A DNA stretch of 64,000 bases from positions 186,001 through 250,000 of the forward strand of contig JAEBDY010000005.1 of assembly GCA_049997955.1 (NCBI GenBank), written 5' to 3'. A program made the position numbers and the translations under genes. This DNA is from Umezawaea sp049997955 (GTDB taxonomy: Bacteria > Actinomycetota > Actinomycetes > Mycobacteriales > Pseudonocardiaceae). Below are positions 44,049 through 52,236 of the stretch, one piece after another (position 1 is the first letter of the stretch; each line of letters starts with the position of its first letter). The notes under the pieces were generated by a model. That model was given only the letters and a program-made list of their open reading frames with translations. It was not told the DNA's origin and searched no databases.

Positions 44049-44861
44049 ATGTCAGCCGTACCTTCAGACGCCCGCTTCCCGCTGCCGGACGAGCCTCCCC
44101 TGGACCTGGTCCAGGGTCAAGCCCCCAGTCTGCTCTGGTACCTCACCGAGCCGACGCGGGCGGCCGTGGACATGGGCCAGTTCGCCGCCACCCGCCAACT
44201 GCTGCGCGCCGCCCCGAGCGGTGACGGCCACCCCGTCATGGTCCTGCCCGGCCTCGGCGCCGCCGACGGCTCGACCGCCGTGCTCCGCCGCTTCCTCGCG
44301 AAGCTCGGCTACGACGTCCACGGCTGGGGCCTGGGCCTCAACATCGGCCCGACCGTGCCCACCGTGCGGGGCATCCGCGCCCAGCTGCGCGAACTCGGCA
44401 AGGACGAGAAGGTCAGCGTCATCGGCTGGAGCCTGGGCGGCATCTTCGCCCGCGAGATCGCCAGGGAACACCCGGACCTGGTCCGCCAGGTCATCACCAT
44501 GGGCAGCCCCTACGCGATGACCGACATGAAGCACACCAGGGCCAACCCCGCCTACCAGTTGCTGTCCCGCTTCTACACCGCGGGCGCGGCGCACCCGCCA
44601 CCCGAGCACACCCGCCCGATGTTCCCGGTGCCCGCCACGTCGATCTACTCCAAGACCGACGGCATCGTCCCGTGGCAGGGCTGCGTGTCCGACTCGGGCC
44701 CGCGCAGCGAGAACGTGGCCGTCTCGTGCAGCCACCTGGGCTTCGGCTACAACCCGTCGGTCATGTGGGTCGTGGCCGACCGCCTCTCCCAGCCCTACGG
44801 CTACTGGCGCCCCTTCGCCCCACCGCCGGGCATGGCGAACATGTACCCGAAGGCAGCCTGA
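44049..44861 (+). CDS. Alpha/beta hydrolase, lipase/PGAP1-like
   Basis: 270 residues. MVLPGLGAADGSTAVLRRFLAKLGYDVHGW is the typical N-terminal oxyanion region of lipase/PGAP1-like hydrolases; nucleophile elbow VIGWSLGGIFARE; acidic KTDGIVPW; His in CSHLGFGYNP. ATG 44049 has GGGGG six bases upstream; ATG 44043 is also open. There is no signal peptide. Next to WS/DGAT it may mobilise or remodel neutral lipid; this is inferred. A strong hairpin terminator follows. Confidence 0.83.
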   Translation: MSAVPSDARFPLPDEPPLDLVQGQAPSLLWYLTEPTRAAVDMGQFAATRQLLRAAPSGDGHPVMVLPGLGAADGSTAVLRRFLAKLGYDVHGWGLGLNIGPTVPTVRGIRAQLRELGKDEKVSVIGWSLGGIFAREIAREHPDLVRQVITMGSPYAMTDMKHTRANPAYQLLSRFYTAGAAHPPPEHTRPMFPVPATSIYSKTDGIVPWQGCVSDSGPRSENVAVSCSHLGFGYNPSVMWVVADRLSQPYGYWRPFAPPPGMANMYPKAA

Positions 44862-44873
44862 CCCCTCCACCAC

Positions 44874-44901
44874 AGCCCGCTCCGGTCCACCGGGGCGGGC
44901 T
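44874..44901 (+). terminator. Hairpin terminator after the lipase-like gene
   Basis: A 12-bp stem (44874-44885 with 44890-44901, one G-T pair) and TCCA loop lie 13 bp after the stop, followed by TCTCC. It separates the hydrolase from the regulator operon. Confidence 0.75.
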
Positions 44902-44917
44902 TCTCCGTGGCCGGTGA

Positions 44918-44958
44918 TGTCAAGAAATCTTGACACGGTGTCAGGGCTGCTTTACATT
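44918..44958 (+). promoter_or_regulatory. Promoter overlapped by two palindromes
   Basis: TTGACA (44930-44935), 17-bp spacer, TACATT (44953-44958): the best promoter match in the window. The 18-bp palindrome TGTCAAGAAATCTTGACA (44918-44935) covers the -35 box, and TGACAC-G-GTGTCA (44931-44943) overlaps it and enters the spacer. Binding of a dimer would block polymerase. The downstream XRE regulator is the obvious candidate for autorepression. Confidence 0.7.
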
Positions 44959-44965
44959 CGTTCTC

Positions 44966-45394
44966 ATGGCATTCGAAGAGAAGCGCGCTTGGATGATGGG
45001 AGTGGTGACGGTGATCGCCTACGCGGTCTACGTCGTCGTCATCCTGGGGCGGTGGGAAAGCGGACCACTTGTCGACGTGCCTTTTGTGAAGCCGGTGTTG
45101 TGGACGATCGGTGGTGCCGTCCTGGCGACGATCGTGTTGCACACCGCCATTTCCACCCTGTCCCCCGAGGACGCTGACGTGAAGGACCAGCGGGATCGGG
45201 AGATCACGCGGTTCGGGGAGCACGCCGGGCGGTCGCTGGTCGTGGTGGGGGGCATGGCGGCGTTCGTCATGGCGTTGGTGGAGGTCGACCACTTCTGGAT
45301 CGCCAACGCGCTCTACCTGGCCTTCGCGTTGTCCGCCGTGGCGGAGTGCGTGGCCAAGGTCGCCGCCTACCGCAAGGGTTTCTGGCCGTGGTGA
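44966..45394 (+). CDS. Four-segment membrane protein paired with an XRE regulator
   Basis: 142 residues with four hydrophobic segments (about 9-30, 43-63, 86-106, 109-128) and a short charged loop (SPEDADVKDQRDREITRFGEHAGR) between the second and third. ATG 44966 is eight bases after the -10 box, so the mRNA is nearly leaderless. The stop overlaps the GTG of the XRE gene. Small membrane protein plus YgzD/YozG-like XRE regulator pairs are common in Gram-positive bacteria; their role is unclear. No enzymatic motif is seen. Confidence 0.78.
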   Translation: MAFEEKRAWMMGVVTVIAYAVYVVVILGRWESGPLVDVPFVKPVLWTIGGAVLATIVLHTAISTLSPEDADVKDQRDREITRFGEHAGRSLVVVGGMAAFVMALVEVDHFWIANALYLAFALSAVAECVAKVAAYRKGFWPW

Positions 45395-45615
45395 AGGCGA
45401 CCCGGGTGACGAACTCGATCAGGGCGCTGAGGTTCTCGCACGGGGAGATGACGCAGGCGGCTCTGGCGGCCGCCATCGGGGTCAGCAGGCAGACCGTCAT
45501 CGCCATCGAACAGGGGCGGTACTCGCCCTCGTTGGAAATGGCCTTCCAGATCGCCGAGGTGTTCGGCGTGCCGCTCGACGACGTGTTCCAGTACGCCAAG
45601 GAGGAGCAGACGTGA
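45391..45615 (+). CDS. Short XRE-family HTH regulator
   Basis: About 74 residues, nearly all HTH: NSIRALRFSHGEMTQAALAAAIGVSRQTVIAIEQGRYSPSLEMAFQIAEVFGVPLDDVFQY. This is the compact YozG/HipB-like type. GTG 45391 overlaps the preceding stop; GTG 45406 would give a shorter version. It probably binds the palindromes at 44918-44943 and controls its own three-gene unit with the membrane protein and the reductase. The next gene's GTG overlaps its stop by 4 bp. Confidence 0.88.
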   Translation: MKATRVTNSIRALRFSHGEMTQAALAAAIGVSRQTVIAIEQGRYSPSLEMAFQIAEVFGVPLDDVFQYAKEEQT

Positions 45616-46571
45616 AAGCGATCGTGCAGGAGAAGTACGGCTCGGCGGACGTGCTCGAATTCCGGGACGTGGACAGACCGGTCGCGGGGGACGGCGAGGT
45701 GCTCGTCCGGGTCCGGGCGGCGGGCGTGGATCCCGGCGTGTGGCACCTGACCCGTGGGCTGCCGTACCCGGTGCGGTTGGTGTCCGGGCTGCGCACGCCG
45801 AAGGCGAAGGTGCCGGGGCTGGACGTTGCCGGGCAGGTGGAGGCGGTGGGGCCTCGGGTGACGAGCCTCAAGATCGGTGACGAGGTGTTCGGGACGTGCG
45901 ACGGGGCGTTCGCGGAGTACGCCGTGGGCCGTGAGGACCGGTTCGCGGCGAAGCCGTCGAACCTGGCGTTCGAAGAGGCCGCGGCGGTGCCGGTGTCGGC
46001 GTGCACGGCGCTGCAGTCGTTGCGGGACAGCGGAAAGGTCGCCAAGGGGCAGCGGGTCCTGGTCATCGGGGCCGGCGGTGGCATCGGGGTGTACGCGGTG
46101 CAGCTCGCGAAGGTGTTCGGCGCCGAGGTGACGGGGGTCTGCTCGACCGGGAAGGTGGAGCTGGTCCGGTCGCTGGGCGCGGACCACGTCGTCGACTACA
46201 CGCGCGAGGACTTCGAAGGCGGCTTCGACCTCGTCCTCGACACGGCGGGCAACCGGTCGCTGTCGCGGCTGCGGCGCGCGCTCACGCCGAAGGGGACGCT
46301 GGTGATCGTGGGCGGCGAAGGCGGCGGGAAGCTGTTGCAGGGCACCGATCGCCAGCTCCGGGCGATGGCGCTGTCGCCGTTCGTCGGGCAACGGCTGTGC
46401 ACGCTGGTCTCGTCGCAGCCCGTGAAGGACCTGGTGCTGCTGGCCGGGTTGATCGAGGCGGGCGAGGTCAGGCCGGTCATCGACCGGACGTTCCCGCTCA
46501 GCGCGGCCGCGGACGCCGTCCGCTACCTGGAACTGGGCCACACCACGGGCAAGTCCGTCCTCACGGTGTGA
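45612..46571 (+). CDS. NAD(P)-dependent alcohol dehydrogenase/quinone oxidoreductase (MDR)
   Basis: 319 residues, zinc-free medium-chain reductase. N-terminal GroES-like domain (PVAGDGEVLVRVRAAGVDPGVWHLTRG, PGLDVAGQVEAVG), Rossmann domain with VLVIGAGGGIGVYAVQLAKVFGA. The catalytic Cys/His zinc ligands of classic ADHs are missing, as in quinone oxidoreductases. It starts GTG/ATG 45612, overlapping the XRE stop, so it belongs to the same regulated unit. Its 3' end overlaps the convergent membrane gene by 11 bp. The substrate is unknown. Confidence 0.87.
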   Translation: MKAIVQEKYGSADVLEFRDVDRPVAGDGEVLVRVRAAGVDPGVWHLTRGLPYPVRLVSGLRTPKAKVPGLDVAGQVEAVGPRVTSLKIGDEVFGTCDGAFAEYAVGREDRFAAKPSNLAFEEAAAVPVSACTALQSLRDSGKVAKGQRVLVIGAGGGIGVYAVQLAKVFGAEVTGVCSTGKVELVRSLGADHVVDYTREDFEGGFDLVLDTAGNRSLSRLRRALTPKGTLVIVGGEGGGKLLQGTDRQLRAMALSPFVGQRLCTLVSSQPVKDLVLLAGLIEAGEVRPVIDRTFPLSAAADAVRYLELGHTTGKSVLTV

Positions 46572-47439
46572 GGGCCAGCGCCCGGCACCGTTCGCTCAGC
46601 GCCTCGACCTGGGCGGTCAAGGCCCTGGTGTTCCCACCGCCCGCGGCGATCACGGCCAGCAGGCCGGTGTACTCCCGCGTCAGCCGCCGGTACTTCCCGG
46701 CGAACGACGGACTGGCCGTCGAGTACCGCCGGTCGAGGTCGATGATCTGCTGCGCCAGCACCCCCGCGCTCGCGCTGAGCGCGCTGCGGTCGTCGGTGGC
46801 GGCGTCCAGCCGTTCCCGCCGCGCCGCCGCGACCCTGCCCGCGCGACGTGCGCCCAGGTGGATCCCGGCGGCGCCGACGACCACGGCGAGGAGCGCGGCG
46901 GCGGCGACCAGGTAGCGGGGGAGCGACGGGCTGATCGTGCGGGCGCCGTCGGGAACGGCGCCCGACCGCACCAGCCGGTCGTAGTTGACGGCGACGACCT
47001 TGAGAGCGTCGAGCGGCCGGTCGTGGAACTGGTCGAGCCCGCCGGCGATCATCGTCTCGGCCACGAACGCCTTGCCGAAGTTCTCGTCGTCGACGTCCGG
47101 CAGCAGCGCGCAGCCGTAGTGGTCGTACTCGTCGCCCTCGCGCTTGAGCATCAGCGCCACGGTGCCGTCCGCCGCGCCGTGCACGCTCTTGCAGGAGTCG
47201 CGCAGGTTCGCGTCGGGCGCGAGGAACGCGACGGTGACCCTGCGGTTGCCGAGGATCCGCTCGGCGGCCGCCTGGTCGAGTTCCACGCCCGGCGCGGCGT
47301 ACACGGACGACGACCGCAGCTGCCGGGCGACCGGCCCGTCCAGCACGCCGCCCGACCACAGCGCCCAGCCCGCGAGGACGAGGCACGCCAGCACGGCCGC
47401 GCCGAACGCGGTGCCGAAGAAGCTCCTGACCCGCTTCAC
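46561..47439 (-). CDS. Unknown membrane protein, last gene of a three-gene operon
   Basis: 292 residues. Membrane segments at about 8-28 and 175-195 flank an extracytoplasmic domain (about 40-170) with two Cys (RDSCKSVHG, YGCALLP) that could pair. The C-terminal 95 residues are a cytoplasmic helical/coiled region (GVLAQQIIDLDRRY...ALTAQVEALSERCRAL). The segment LDQAAAERILGNRRVTVAFLAPD resembles WDEERVRAVIGDTRILVAPPG in the next gene, suggesting shared ancestry of the outer domains. It starts at GTG 47439, overlapping the upstream stop. I do not recognise the family. Confidence 0.75.
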   Translation of the reverse strand: MKRVRSFFGTAFGAAVLACLVLAGWALWSGGVLDGPVARQLRSSSVYAAPGVELDQAAAERILGNRRVTVAFLAPDANLRDSCKSVHGAADGTVALMLKREGDEYDHYGCALLPDVDDENFGKAFVAETMIAGGLDQFHDRPLDALKVVAVNYDRLVRSGAVPDGARTISPSLPRYLVAAAALLAVVVGAAGIHLGARRAGRVAAARRERLDAATDDRSALSASAGVLAQQIIDLDRRYSTASPSFAGKYRRLTREYTGLLAVIAAGGGNTRALTAQVEALSERCRALALTP

Positions 47440-48758
47440 ACCAACCTGCCCCGGAGGTAGACGTCGGACCGGTAGTCGTTGCGCCCCAACGTCCGCGCGG
47501 TGGTGTCCAGTTCGGCCGCCGCGTCGTCGAGCAGGGTGCGGACGTGCGCGTCCGGCAGGTTCTCGGCGAGGGCGTCGCCCGCCGCGCGGAGCTTGGCGAT
47601 GCCCCGCACCAGCGAGGGGTCGCTCGACAGCGCGGACACCTCGATGGCCAGCGCGGTCAGCCCGGCCAGTCGCGCAGGCGCTCCGGTCCCGGCGTCCGCC
47701 CTGCGGCGCAACGAGTTCGTGGACAGCACGAGGAACACCACGGCGCACGCCGCGAACAGCCACGGCAGCGCGGGCAGCGCCACCCGCAGCGGGTCGAGCG
47801 GCCGGTACGGGAGCGGCCGGTCGAACAGGCCCGCGTACCGCACGTCGGTGACGCGGTTGAGGTAGGCGTGCAGGACGTTGCCCTGCGGGTAGGCGTACGT
47901 GCTGAGCCGGTCGCCCGCCTGGCTGTAGAAGCTCGCGGCGACCACCTCGGCGAAGTCCTCCGCGTGCGGCCCGTGGTACTCGACCCAGTCGCCGTACACC
48001 ACCACGATCGGCCGGTCCGGGAACAGCGCGGCGAGCGCGGCTCCGTAGTTCGGCACGGGCTCCTCGATCGCCTGCCGGGGCAGCGCGACGTACAGGGCGC
48101 CGTCCGGGAACGCCGAGGCCGCCGCTTTCGGCACCTGCGTCAGCGTGGCGCCCGCGCCGAGGTGCAGCCCCCCGGCCCGCAGGTCGGCCGCCACCGGGTC
48201 GATCTCCGCGGCGGTCGGCTCGCGCCACCGGAACCGGTCGACGCTCGCGGGCGCGGGCTGCTTCGCGAGCCCGCTGGCGATGGTGATCAGCAGGTCCGTC
48301 ACGTCACCCGCGCCGAACTGCGCCCGCCAGCCCTCCAGGTCGTCGGACGAGGCCTGGTACGACCCGCCGGTCACCTCGGTGCCGATCACCCTGATCCCGG
48401 CCGCGTCCACGTCCCGCACCCGGTCGCGTTCCGCCTTGTCCAGGCCCGGCGGCGCGACGAGGATCCGCGTGTCGCCGATCACCGCGCGCACCCGCTCCTC
48501 GTCCCAGGAGGCGATCGACCCCGGCAGCCGCACCACGGCGTCGGCCTCGACCAGCGCGGTCATCTCCTCCACCGACGGCACGGTCGCGTCGCTCAGCTCG
48601 CCCGCCGAGCCCTCCTTGACGGGGTCGGACGACGACGGCGAACGCCCGTAGCTCACGTCCAGGCTCTGCCGCTGCGCCACCAGGAACACCACCAGCACGA
48701 GCACCGCCGCGCCCAGCGACCCCCACCGCAGCAACCCGCTCGTCCGCCACCTACCCAT
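47436..48758 (-). CDS. Unknown two-segment membrane protein of the same operon
   Basis: 440 residues. N-terminal anchor at about 9-28, second membrane segment at about 326-346 (LPALPWLFAACAVVFLVLS), then an 85-residue cytoplasmic helical tail. The large outer domain appears to have two alpha/beta halves (VRAVIGDTRILVAPPGLD; PDGALYVALPRQAIEE and FPDRPIVVVYGDWVEYHG). ATG 48758 was chosen to overlap the upstream stop and because GTG starts further up lie in another gene. The topology mirrors the 292-residue partner. No catalytic motif is identified. Confidence 0.77.
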   Translation of the reverse strand: MGRWRTSGLLRWGSLGAAVLVLVVFLVAQRQSLDVSYGRSPSSSDPVKEGSAGELSDATVPSVEEMTALVEADAVVRLPGSIASWDEERVRAVIGDTRILVAPPGLDKAERDRVRDVDAAGIRVIGTEVTGGSYQASSDDLEGWRAQFGAGDVTDLLITIASGLAKQPAPASVDRFRWREPTAAEIDPVAADLRAGGLHLGAGATLTQVPKAAASAFPDGALYVALPRQAIEEPVPNYGAALAALFPDRPIVVVYGDWVEYHGPHAEDFAEVVAASFYSQAGDRLSTYAYPQGNVLHAYLNRVTDVRYAGLFDRPLPYRPLDPLRVALPALPWLFAACAVVFLVLSTNSLRRRADAGTGAPARLAGLTALAIEVSALSSDPSLVRGIAKLRAAGDALAENLPDAHVRTLLDDAAAELDTTARTLGRNDYRSDVYLRGRLV

Positions 48759-49056
48759 CACGGGCCTCCCGCCACAGCCGATCGGCGCGTTCGGCCTGGT
48801 CGGACACCATCCCGGCCGCCTTCGCCCCACCCCGGTCCGCGGCGATCGACTCGGCCCGCGCGAGCAGCAGCTCCGCCTCGGGCACCGCGACCGGACAGGC
48901 GTCCCGGCTCACGGACGCGCTGTCGATCGCCGCCCGCGCGTGCGACCACGCCCTGCGTTCGCGCAGCTCCTGGGCTCGCCATCGGGGCAGGAACGCCGCG
49001 GCGAAGCCGGAGGCGAGCAGCACGACGGCCGCGATCGACCAGATCAGCCAGGACAT
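48751..49056 (-). CDS. Small membrane protein (DUF6403-like), first gene of the operon
   Basis: 101 residues. One N-terminal membrane segment (LIWSIAAVVLLASGFAAAFLP, about 4-24), then a cytoplasmic helical region (RERRAWSHARAAIDSASVSRD, PEAELLLARAESIAADRGG, DQAERADRLWREARDG). It resembles a small family I know as DUF6403 from Pseudonocardiales, recalled without a search. Its stop overlaps the next gene's ATG by 8 bp. It probably forms a membrane complex with the two larger proteins. Confidence 0.7.
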   Translation of the reverse strand: MSWLIWSIAAVVLLASGFAAAFLPRWRAQELRERRAWSHARAAIDSASVSRDACPVAVPEAELLLARAESIAADRGGAKAAGMVSDQAERADRLWREARDG

Positions 49057-49225
49057 CCGTCAGCTACTCCAGGGGTGAACGCACCGGCGGGTGACGCGAT
49101 TGTGCACGACCGGTTGGACGTGCGCGGACGCCCGAGCGTTCCGGCGAACACCGGCAGCGGACCGCGCCGGTCGGAGCACGTCCCGCGCGGGCTCCCGGCC
49201 GGAACGGCCTGGGTAGGCTCGTCCG

Positions 49226-49993
49226 GTGAGTGAGCACCTGATCCTCGACACGGCCGGTCACGTCGCCACCCTGACCATCGACCGGCCCGCCAAGCGCAAC
49301 GCGATGAGCTACGAGATGTGGTCCGCGCTGCCCGGTCTGCTCGACCTCGTCCGGCACGACGACGAGATCAGGGTGCTGGTGGTGCAGGGCGGCGAGCACT
49401 TCTCGGCGGGCGCGGACATCAGCGAGTTCTCGACGCTGCGCAGCGGTGCCGAGGGTGCGGCGAAGTACGGCGAGGCGGTGCACGCGGGGGAGCGGGCGAT
49501 CGTGACGCTGGGGAAGCCGACGATCGCGTCGATCAGCGGGTTCTGCATCGGCGGGGGCTGCGAGATCGCGCTGGCGTGCGACCTCCGGATCGCCGAGGCG
49601 GGCGCGCGGTTCGGCATCACGCCCGCGAAGCTGGGGATCGTCTACAACTTCACGTCCACCAAGCAGCTGGTCGACGTGGTGGGGCCGGCGTGGGCGAAGC
49701 AGATCCTGTTCAGCGGCGAGATCGTCGACGCGGACACGGCGCTGCGGATCGGGCTGGTCAACGAGGTCCACGAGCCCGAGGCCGTGCGCGCTCGGGTCAG
49801 GGAGCTGGCCGCGACCATCGCGTCGCGGGCGCAGGTGAGCCTGCGCGGCGCGAAGACGATCGTCGGCCTGATCACCGACGGGCAGCACGAGGAGGACGGC
49901 GCTGTGCACGCCCTCTACGACGAGGCCGTGCACAGCGCCGAGTACGCCGAGGGTGTCGCGGCGTTCCTGGAGAAGCGGGCGCCGAACTTCTAG
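49226..49993 (+). CDS. Enoyl-CoA hydratase/isomerase-family protein
   Basis: 255 residues, crotonase fold. Oxyanion segment HFSAGADISEF and GFCIGGGCEIALACD are canonical. The first catalytic Glu (CEIALACD) is present, but the position of the second, normally in FGxPExxxGxxP, reads FGITPAKLGIVYNF with Ala-Lys. So simple hydration is doubtful and isomerase, decarboxylase or hydrolase chemistry is possible. Start GTG 49226. It is convergent with the MBL gene (4-bp overlap) and divergent from the unknown operon. Confidence 0.87.
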   Translation: MSEHLILDTAGHVATLTIDRPAKRNAMSYEMWSALPGLLDLVRHDDEIRVLVVQGGEHFSAGADISEFSTLRSGAEGAAKYGEAVHAGERAIVTLGKPTIASISGFCIGGGCEIALACDLRIAEAGARFGITPAKLGIVYNFTSTKQLVDVVGPAWAKQILFSGEIVDADTALRIGLVNEVHEPEAVRARVRELAATIASRAQVSLRGAKTIVGLITDGQHEEDGAVHALYDEAVHSAEYAEGVAAFLEKRAPNF

Positions 49994-50589
49994 ACGTTCG
50001 CGGTCTCCGCGGCGACGGTCGTGCTGTCGCCGTGTCCGGTGTGGACGATGGTTTCCGGTGGCAGGGACAGCAGCCGGGCCTTGATCGACGCGACGATGGT
50101 GTCGAAGTCCGAATAGGACCGACCCGTGGCGCCGGGCCCGCCGTTGAACAGGGTGTCGCCGGTGAAGACGACGCCGAGCGACGGCACGTGGAAGCACACG
50201 GCGCCGGGCGCGTGGCCCGGCGTGTGCAGCACGTGGACGTCACCGCCGCCGACGGTGATCACCTGGCCGTCCGCCAGGTCGCCGTCGGGTGCGCGGTCCG
50301 GGTGGGTGAGGTCCCACACGACGCGGTCGGCCGGGTGCAGCAGCACCGGAGCGCCGGTCGCCTCGGCCAGCGCCGGGGCGACGCGGACGTGGTCGTCGTG
50401 CGCGTGCGTGGCCAGGATCGCGACGACCCGACGGCCGTTCACGACCTCCAGGATGGCGTCCACGTCGTGCGGCGCGTCGATCACCACGCACTCCGCGTCG
50501 TCGCCCAGCACCCAGACGTTGTTGTCCACGTCGAAGGTCTGGCCGTCGAGCGAGAACGTGCCGGAGGTGGTTCCGTGGTCGATCCGCAT
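49990..50589 (-). CDS. MBL-fold metallo-hydrolase linked to MscR
   Basis: 199 residues. Metal-binding THAHDDHV (HxHxDH), then HTPGHAPG, TGDTLF and TGHGD give the full set of ligands for a glyoxalase-II-like hydrolase. ATG 50589 shares one base with the MscR stop (TGATG), so the two are tightly coupled. By position it is a good candidate to hydrolyse the S-formylmycothiol made by MscR; this is inferred, and general thioester hydrolysis is the alternative. Confidence 0.86.
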   Translation of the reverse strand: MRIDHGTTSGTFSLDGQTFDVDNNVWVLGDDAECVVIDAPHDVDAILEVVNGRRVVAILATHAHDDHVRVAPALAEATGAPVLLHPADRVVWDLTHPDRAPDGDLADGQVITVGGGDVHVLHTPGHAPGAVCFHVPSLGVVFTGDTLFNGGPGATGRSYSDFDTIVASIKARLLSLPPETIVHTGHGDSTTVAAETANV

Positions 50590-51674
50590 CAGAAGACCAC
50601 CACCGAGCGCAGCACGTCGCCCTTGTGCATCTTCTCGAACGCGGCCTCGACGCCGTCGAGCGCGATCTCCTCGCTGACGAACGCGTCGAGGTCGAAGCGG
50701 CCCTGCTGGTACAGGTCGACGAGCATCGGGAAGTCGCGGCTGGGCAGGCAGTCGCCGTACCAGCTGGACTTCAGCGAGCCGCCGCGGCCGAAGAAGTCGA
50801 TCAGCGGCATCTCGATCGTCATGTCCGGCGTCGGCACGCCCACCAGGACGACCGTGCCTGCCAGGTCGCGGGCGTAGAACGCCTGCTTCCACGTCTCCGG
50901 GCGGCCGACGGCGTCGATCACGACGTCCGCGCCGAAGCCGTCGGTGAGTTCCTTGATCGCCTCGACCGCGTCCACCTCGCGTGCGTTGACGAAGTGCGTG
51001 GCGCCGAAACCCTTGGCCCACTCCAACTTCCGCGGGTCGGTGTCCACCGCGATGATCTTCGCCGCACCGGCCAGCCGGGCGCCCGCCACCGCGCCGTCAC
51101 CGACCCCGCCGCAGCCGATGATCGCCACCGAGTCGCCGCGACCGACGCCGCCGGTGTTGACGGCCGCGCCCACGCCCGCCATCACGCCGCAGCCGAGCAG
51201 GCCGACGGCGGCGGGGCGGGCGGTCGGGTCGACCTTGGTGCACTGGCCGGCGTGCACGAGCGTCTTCTCCGCGAACGCGCCGATGCCGAGCGCGGGGGAC
51301 AGCTCGGTGCCGTCCTTCAACGTCATCGGCTGAGTGGCGTTGTGGGTGCTGAAGCAGTACCACGGCTTGCCGCGCCTGCACGCCCGGCACGAACCGCAGA
51401 CCGCGCGCCAGTTCAGCACGACGAAGTCGCCCGGCGCCACGTCCGTGACGCCTTCGCCGACCTGCTCCACGACGCCCGCGGCCTCGTGGCCGAGCAGGAA
51501 CGGGAACTCGTCGTTGATGCCGCCCTCGCGGTAGTGCAGGTCGGTGTGGCAGACGCCGCAGGCCTGCACGCGCACCACCGCCTCGCCGGGGCCGGGGTCC
51601 GGGATCACGATGGTCGTCAACTCGACCGGCAACCCCTTGCCCCGAGCGATCACGCCGCTGACTTCCTGCGCCAC
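50589..51674 (-). CDS. mscR: S-(hydroxymethyl)mycothiol dehydrogenase
   Basis: 361 residues, zinc MDR alcohol dehydrogenase. It oxidises the formaldehyde-mycothiol adduct (and reduces S-nitrosomycothiol). Catalytic zinc: CGVCHTD and GHEAAGVV; structural zinc: CGSCRACRRGKPWYC; NAD site GCGGVGDGAVAGARLAGA with DTDPRKLEWA. The start at GTG 51674 (AQEVSGVIARGKG...) has GGAGG five bases upstream and matches family length. It is followed at once by the MBL hydrolase and preceded by a VOC gene on the same strand. It also marks the organism as a mycothiol producer. Confidence 0.92.
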   Translation of the reverse strand: MAQEVSGVIARGKGLPVELTTIVIPDPGPGEAVVRVQACGVCHTDLHYREGGINDEFPFLLGHEAAGVVEQVGEGVTDVAPGDFVVLNWRAVCGSCRACRRGKPWYCFSTHNATQPMTLKDGTELSPALGIGAFAEKTLVHAGQCTKVDPTARPAAVGLLGCGVMAGVGAAVNTGGVGRGDSVAIIGCGGVGDGAVAGARLAGAAKIIAVDTDPRKLEWAKGFGATHFVNAREVDAVEAIKELTDGFGADVVIDAVGRPETWKQAFYARDLAGTVVLVGVPTPDMTIEMPLIDFFGRGGSLKSSWYGDCLPSRDFPMLVDLYQQGRFDLDAFVSEEIALDGVEAAFEKMHKGDVLRSVVVF

Positions 51675-51717
51675 GTCGTCCTCCGTTTCCGCTGTGCTTC
51701 GCCGTACGTGAAGTGGA

Positions 51718-52236
51718 TCAGTCAATCAGGCGTTCGCCGTCGAAGACACCCAGGTCCTCGCGGTAGAACTCGACGCCCACGCCGTTCGGGTCGCGGAAGT
51801 ACAGGCTGTCCTCCACGCCCCGGTCCGGACCCAGGTAGTCCACACCCCTCGAGTCCAAAGTGGCCTTCGCCGCGGCGAACCGCTCGGCGGACACCGACAG
51901 CGCGAGGTGCTGCACGGCGCCGATGGTCTCGCTGAAGTCGGGGTGGTCGTGGCCGGGGAAGTCGAAGAACCCCAGCAGGTTGCGGTTGCCGATGTCGAAG
52001 AAGAAGTGGCTGGAGCCCGCGTAGTCGCGGTTCTCCACGAGCTCCACCAGCGGGAACCCGAGGAACTCCTGGTAGAACTCGATCGTGGCCTCGACGTCGC
52101 GGCAGATCAGCGCGATGTGGTGCACGCCCTGCGTCGGCGAGGCCCCGCGCTCGGCGAGGGGCTTGAGGTACCGGTCGCGCAACTCGTCACGGCGCGCGCG
52201 GACGGCGTCGAGCTCGGCGCCCTCTGGCTGTGGCAT
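51718..52236 (-). CDS. VOC-family (glyoxalase/dioxygenase fold) protein
   Basis: 172 residues. Two beta-alpha-beta-beta-beta modules: VHHIALICRDVEATIEFYQEFLGFPLVEL...NLLGFFDFPG and VQHLALSVSAERFAAAKATLDSRGVDYLG...LYFRDPNGVGVEFYRED. His and Glu metal ligands are at the expected places. ATG 52236 has GGAGGAGC upstream. It sits 43 bp before mscR, so it may belong to the thiol-aldehyde group; glyoxalase-type, dioxygenase or resistance roles remain open. Confidence 0.83.
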   Translation of the reverse strand: MPQPEGAELDAVRARRDELRDRYLKPLAERGASPTQGVHHIALICRDVEATIEFYQEFLGFPLVELVENRDYAGSSHFFFDIGNRNLLGFFDFPGHDHPDFSETIGAVQHLALSVSAERFAAAKATLDSRGVDYLGPDRGVEDSLYFRDPNGVGVEFYREDLGVFDGERLID

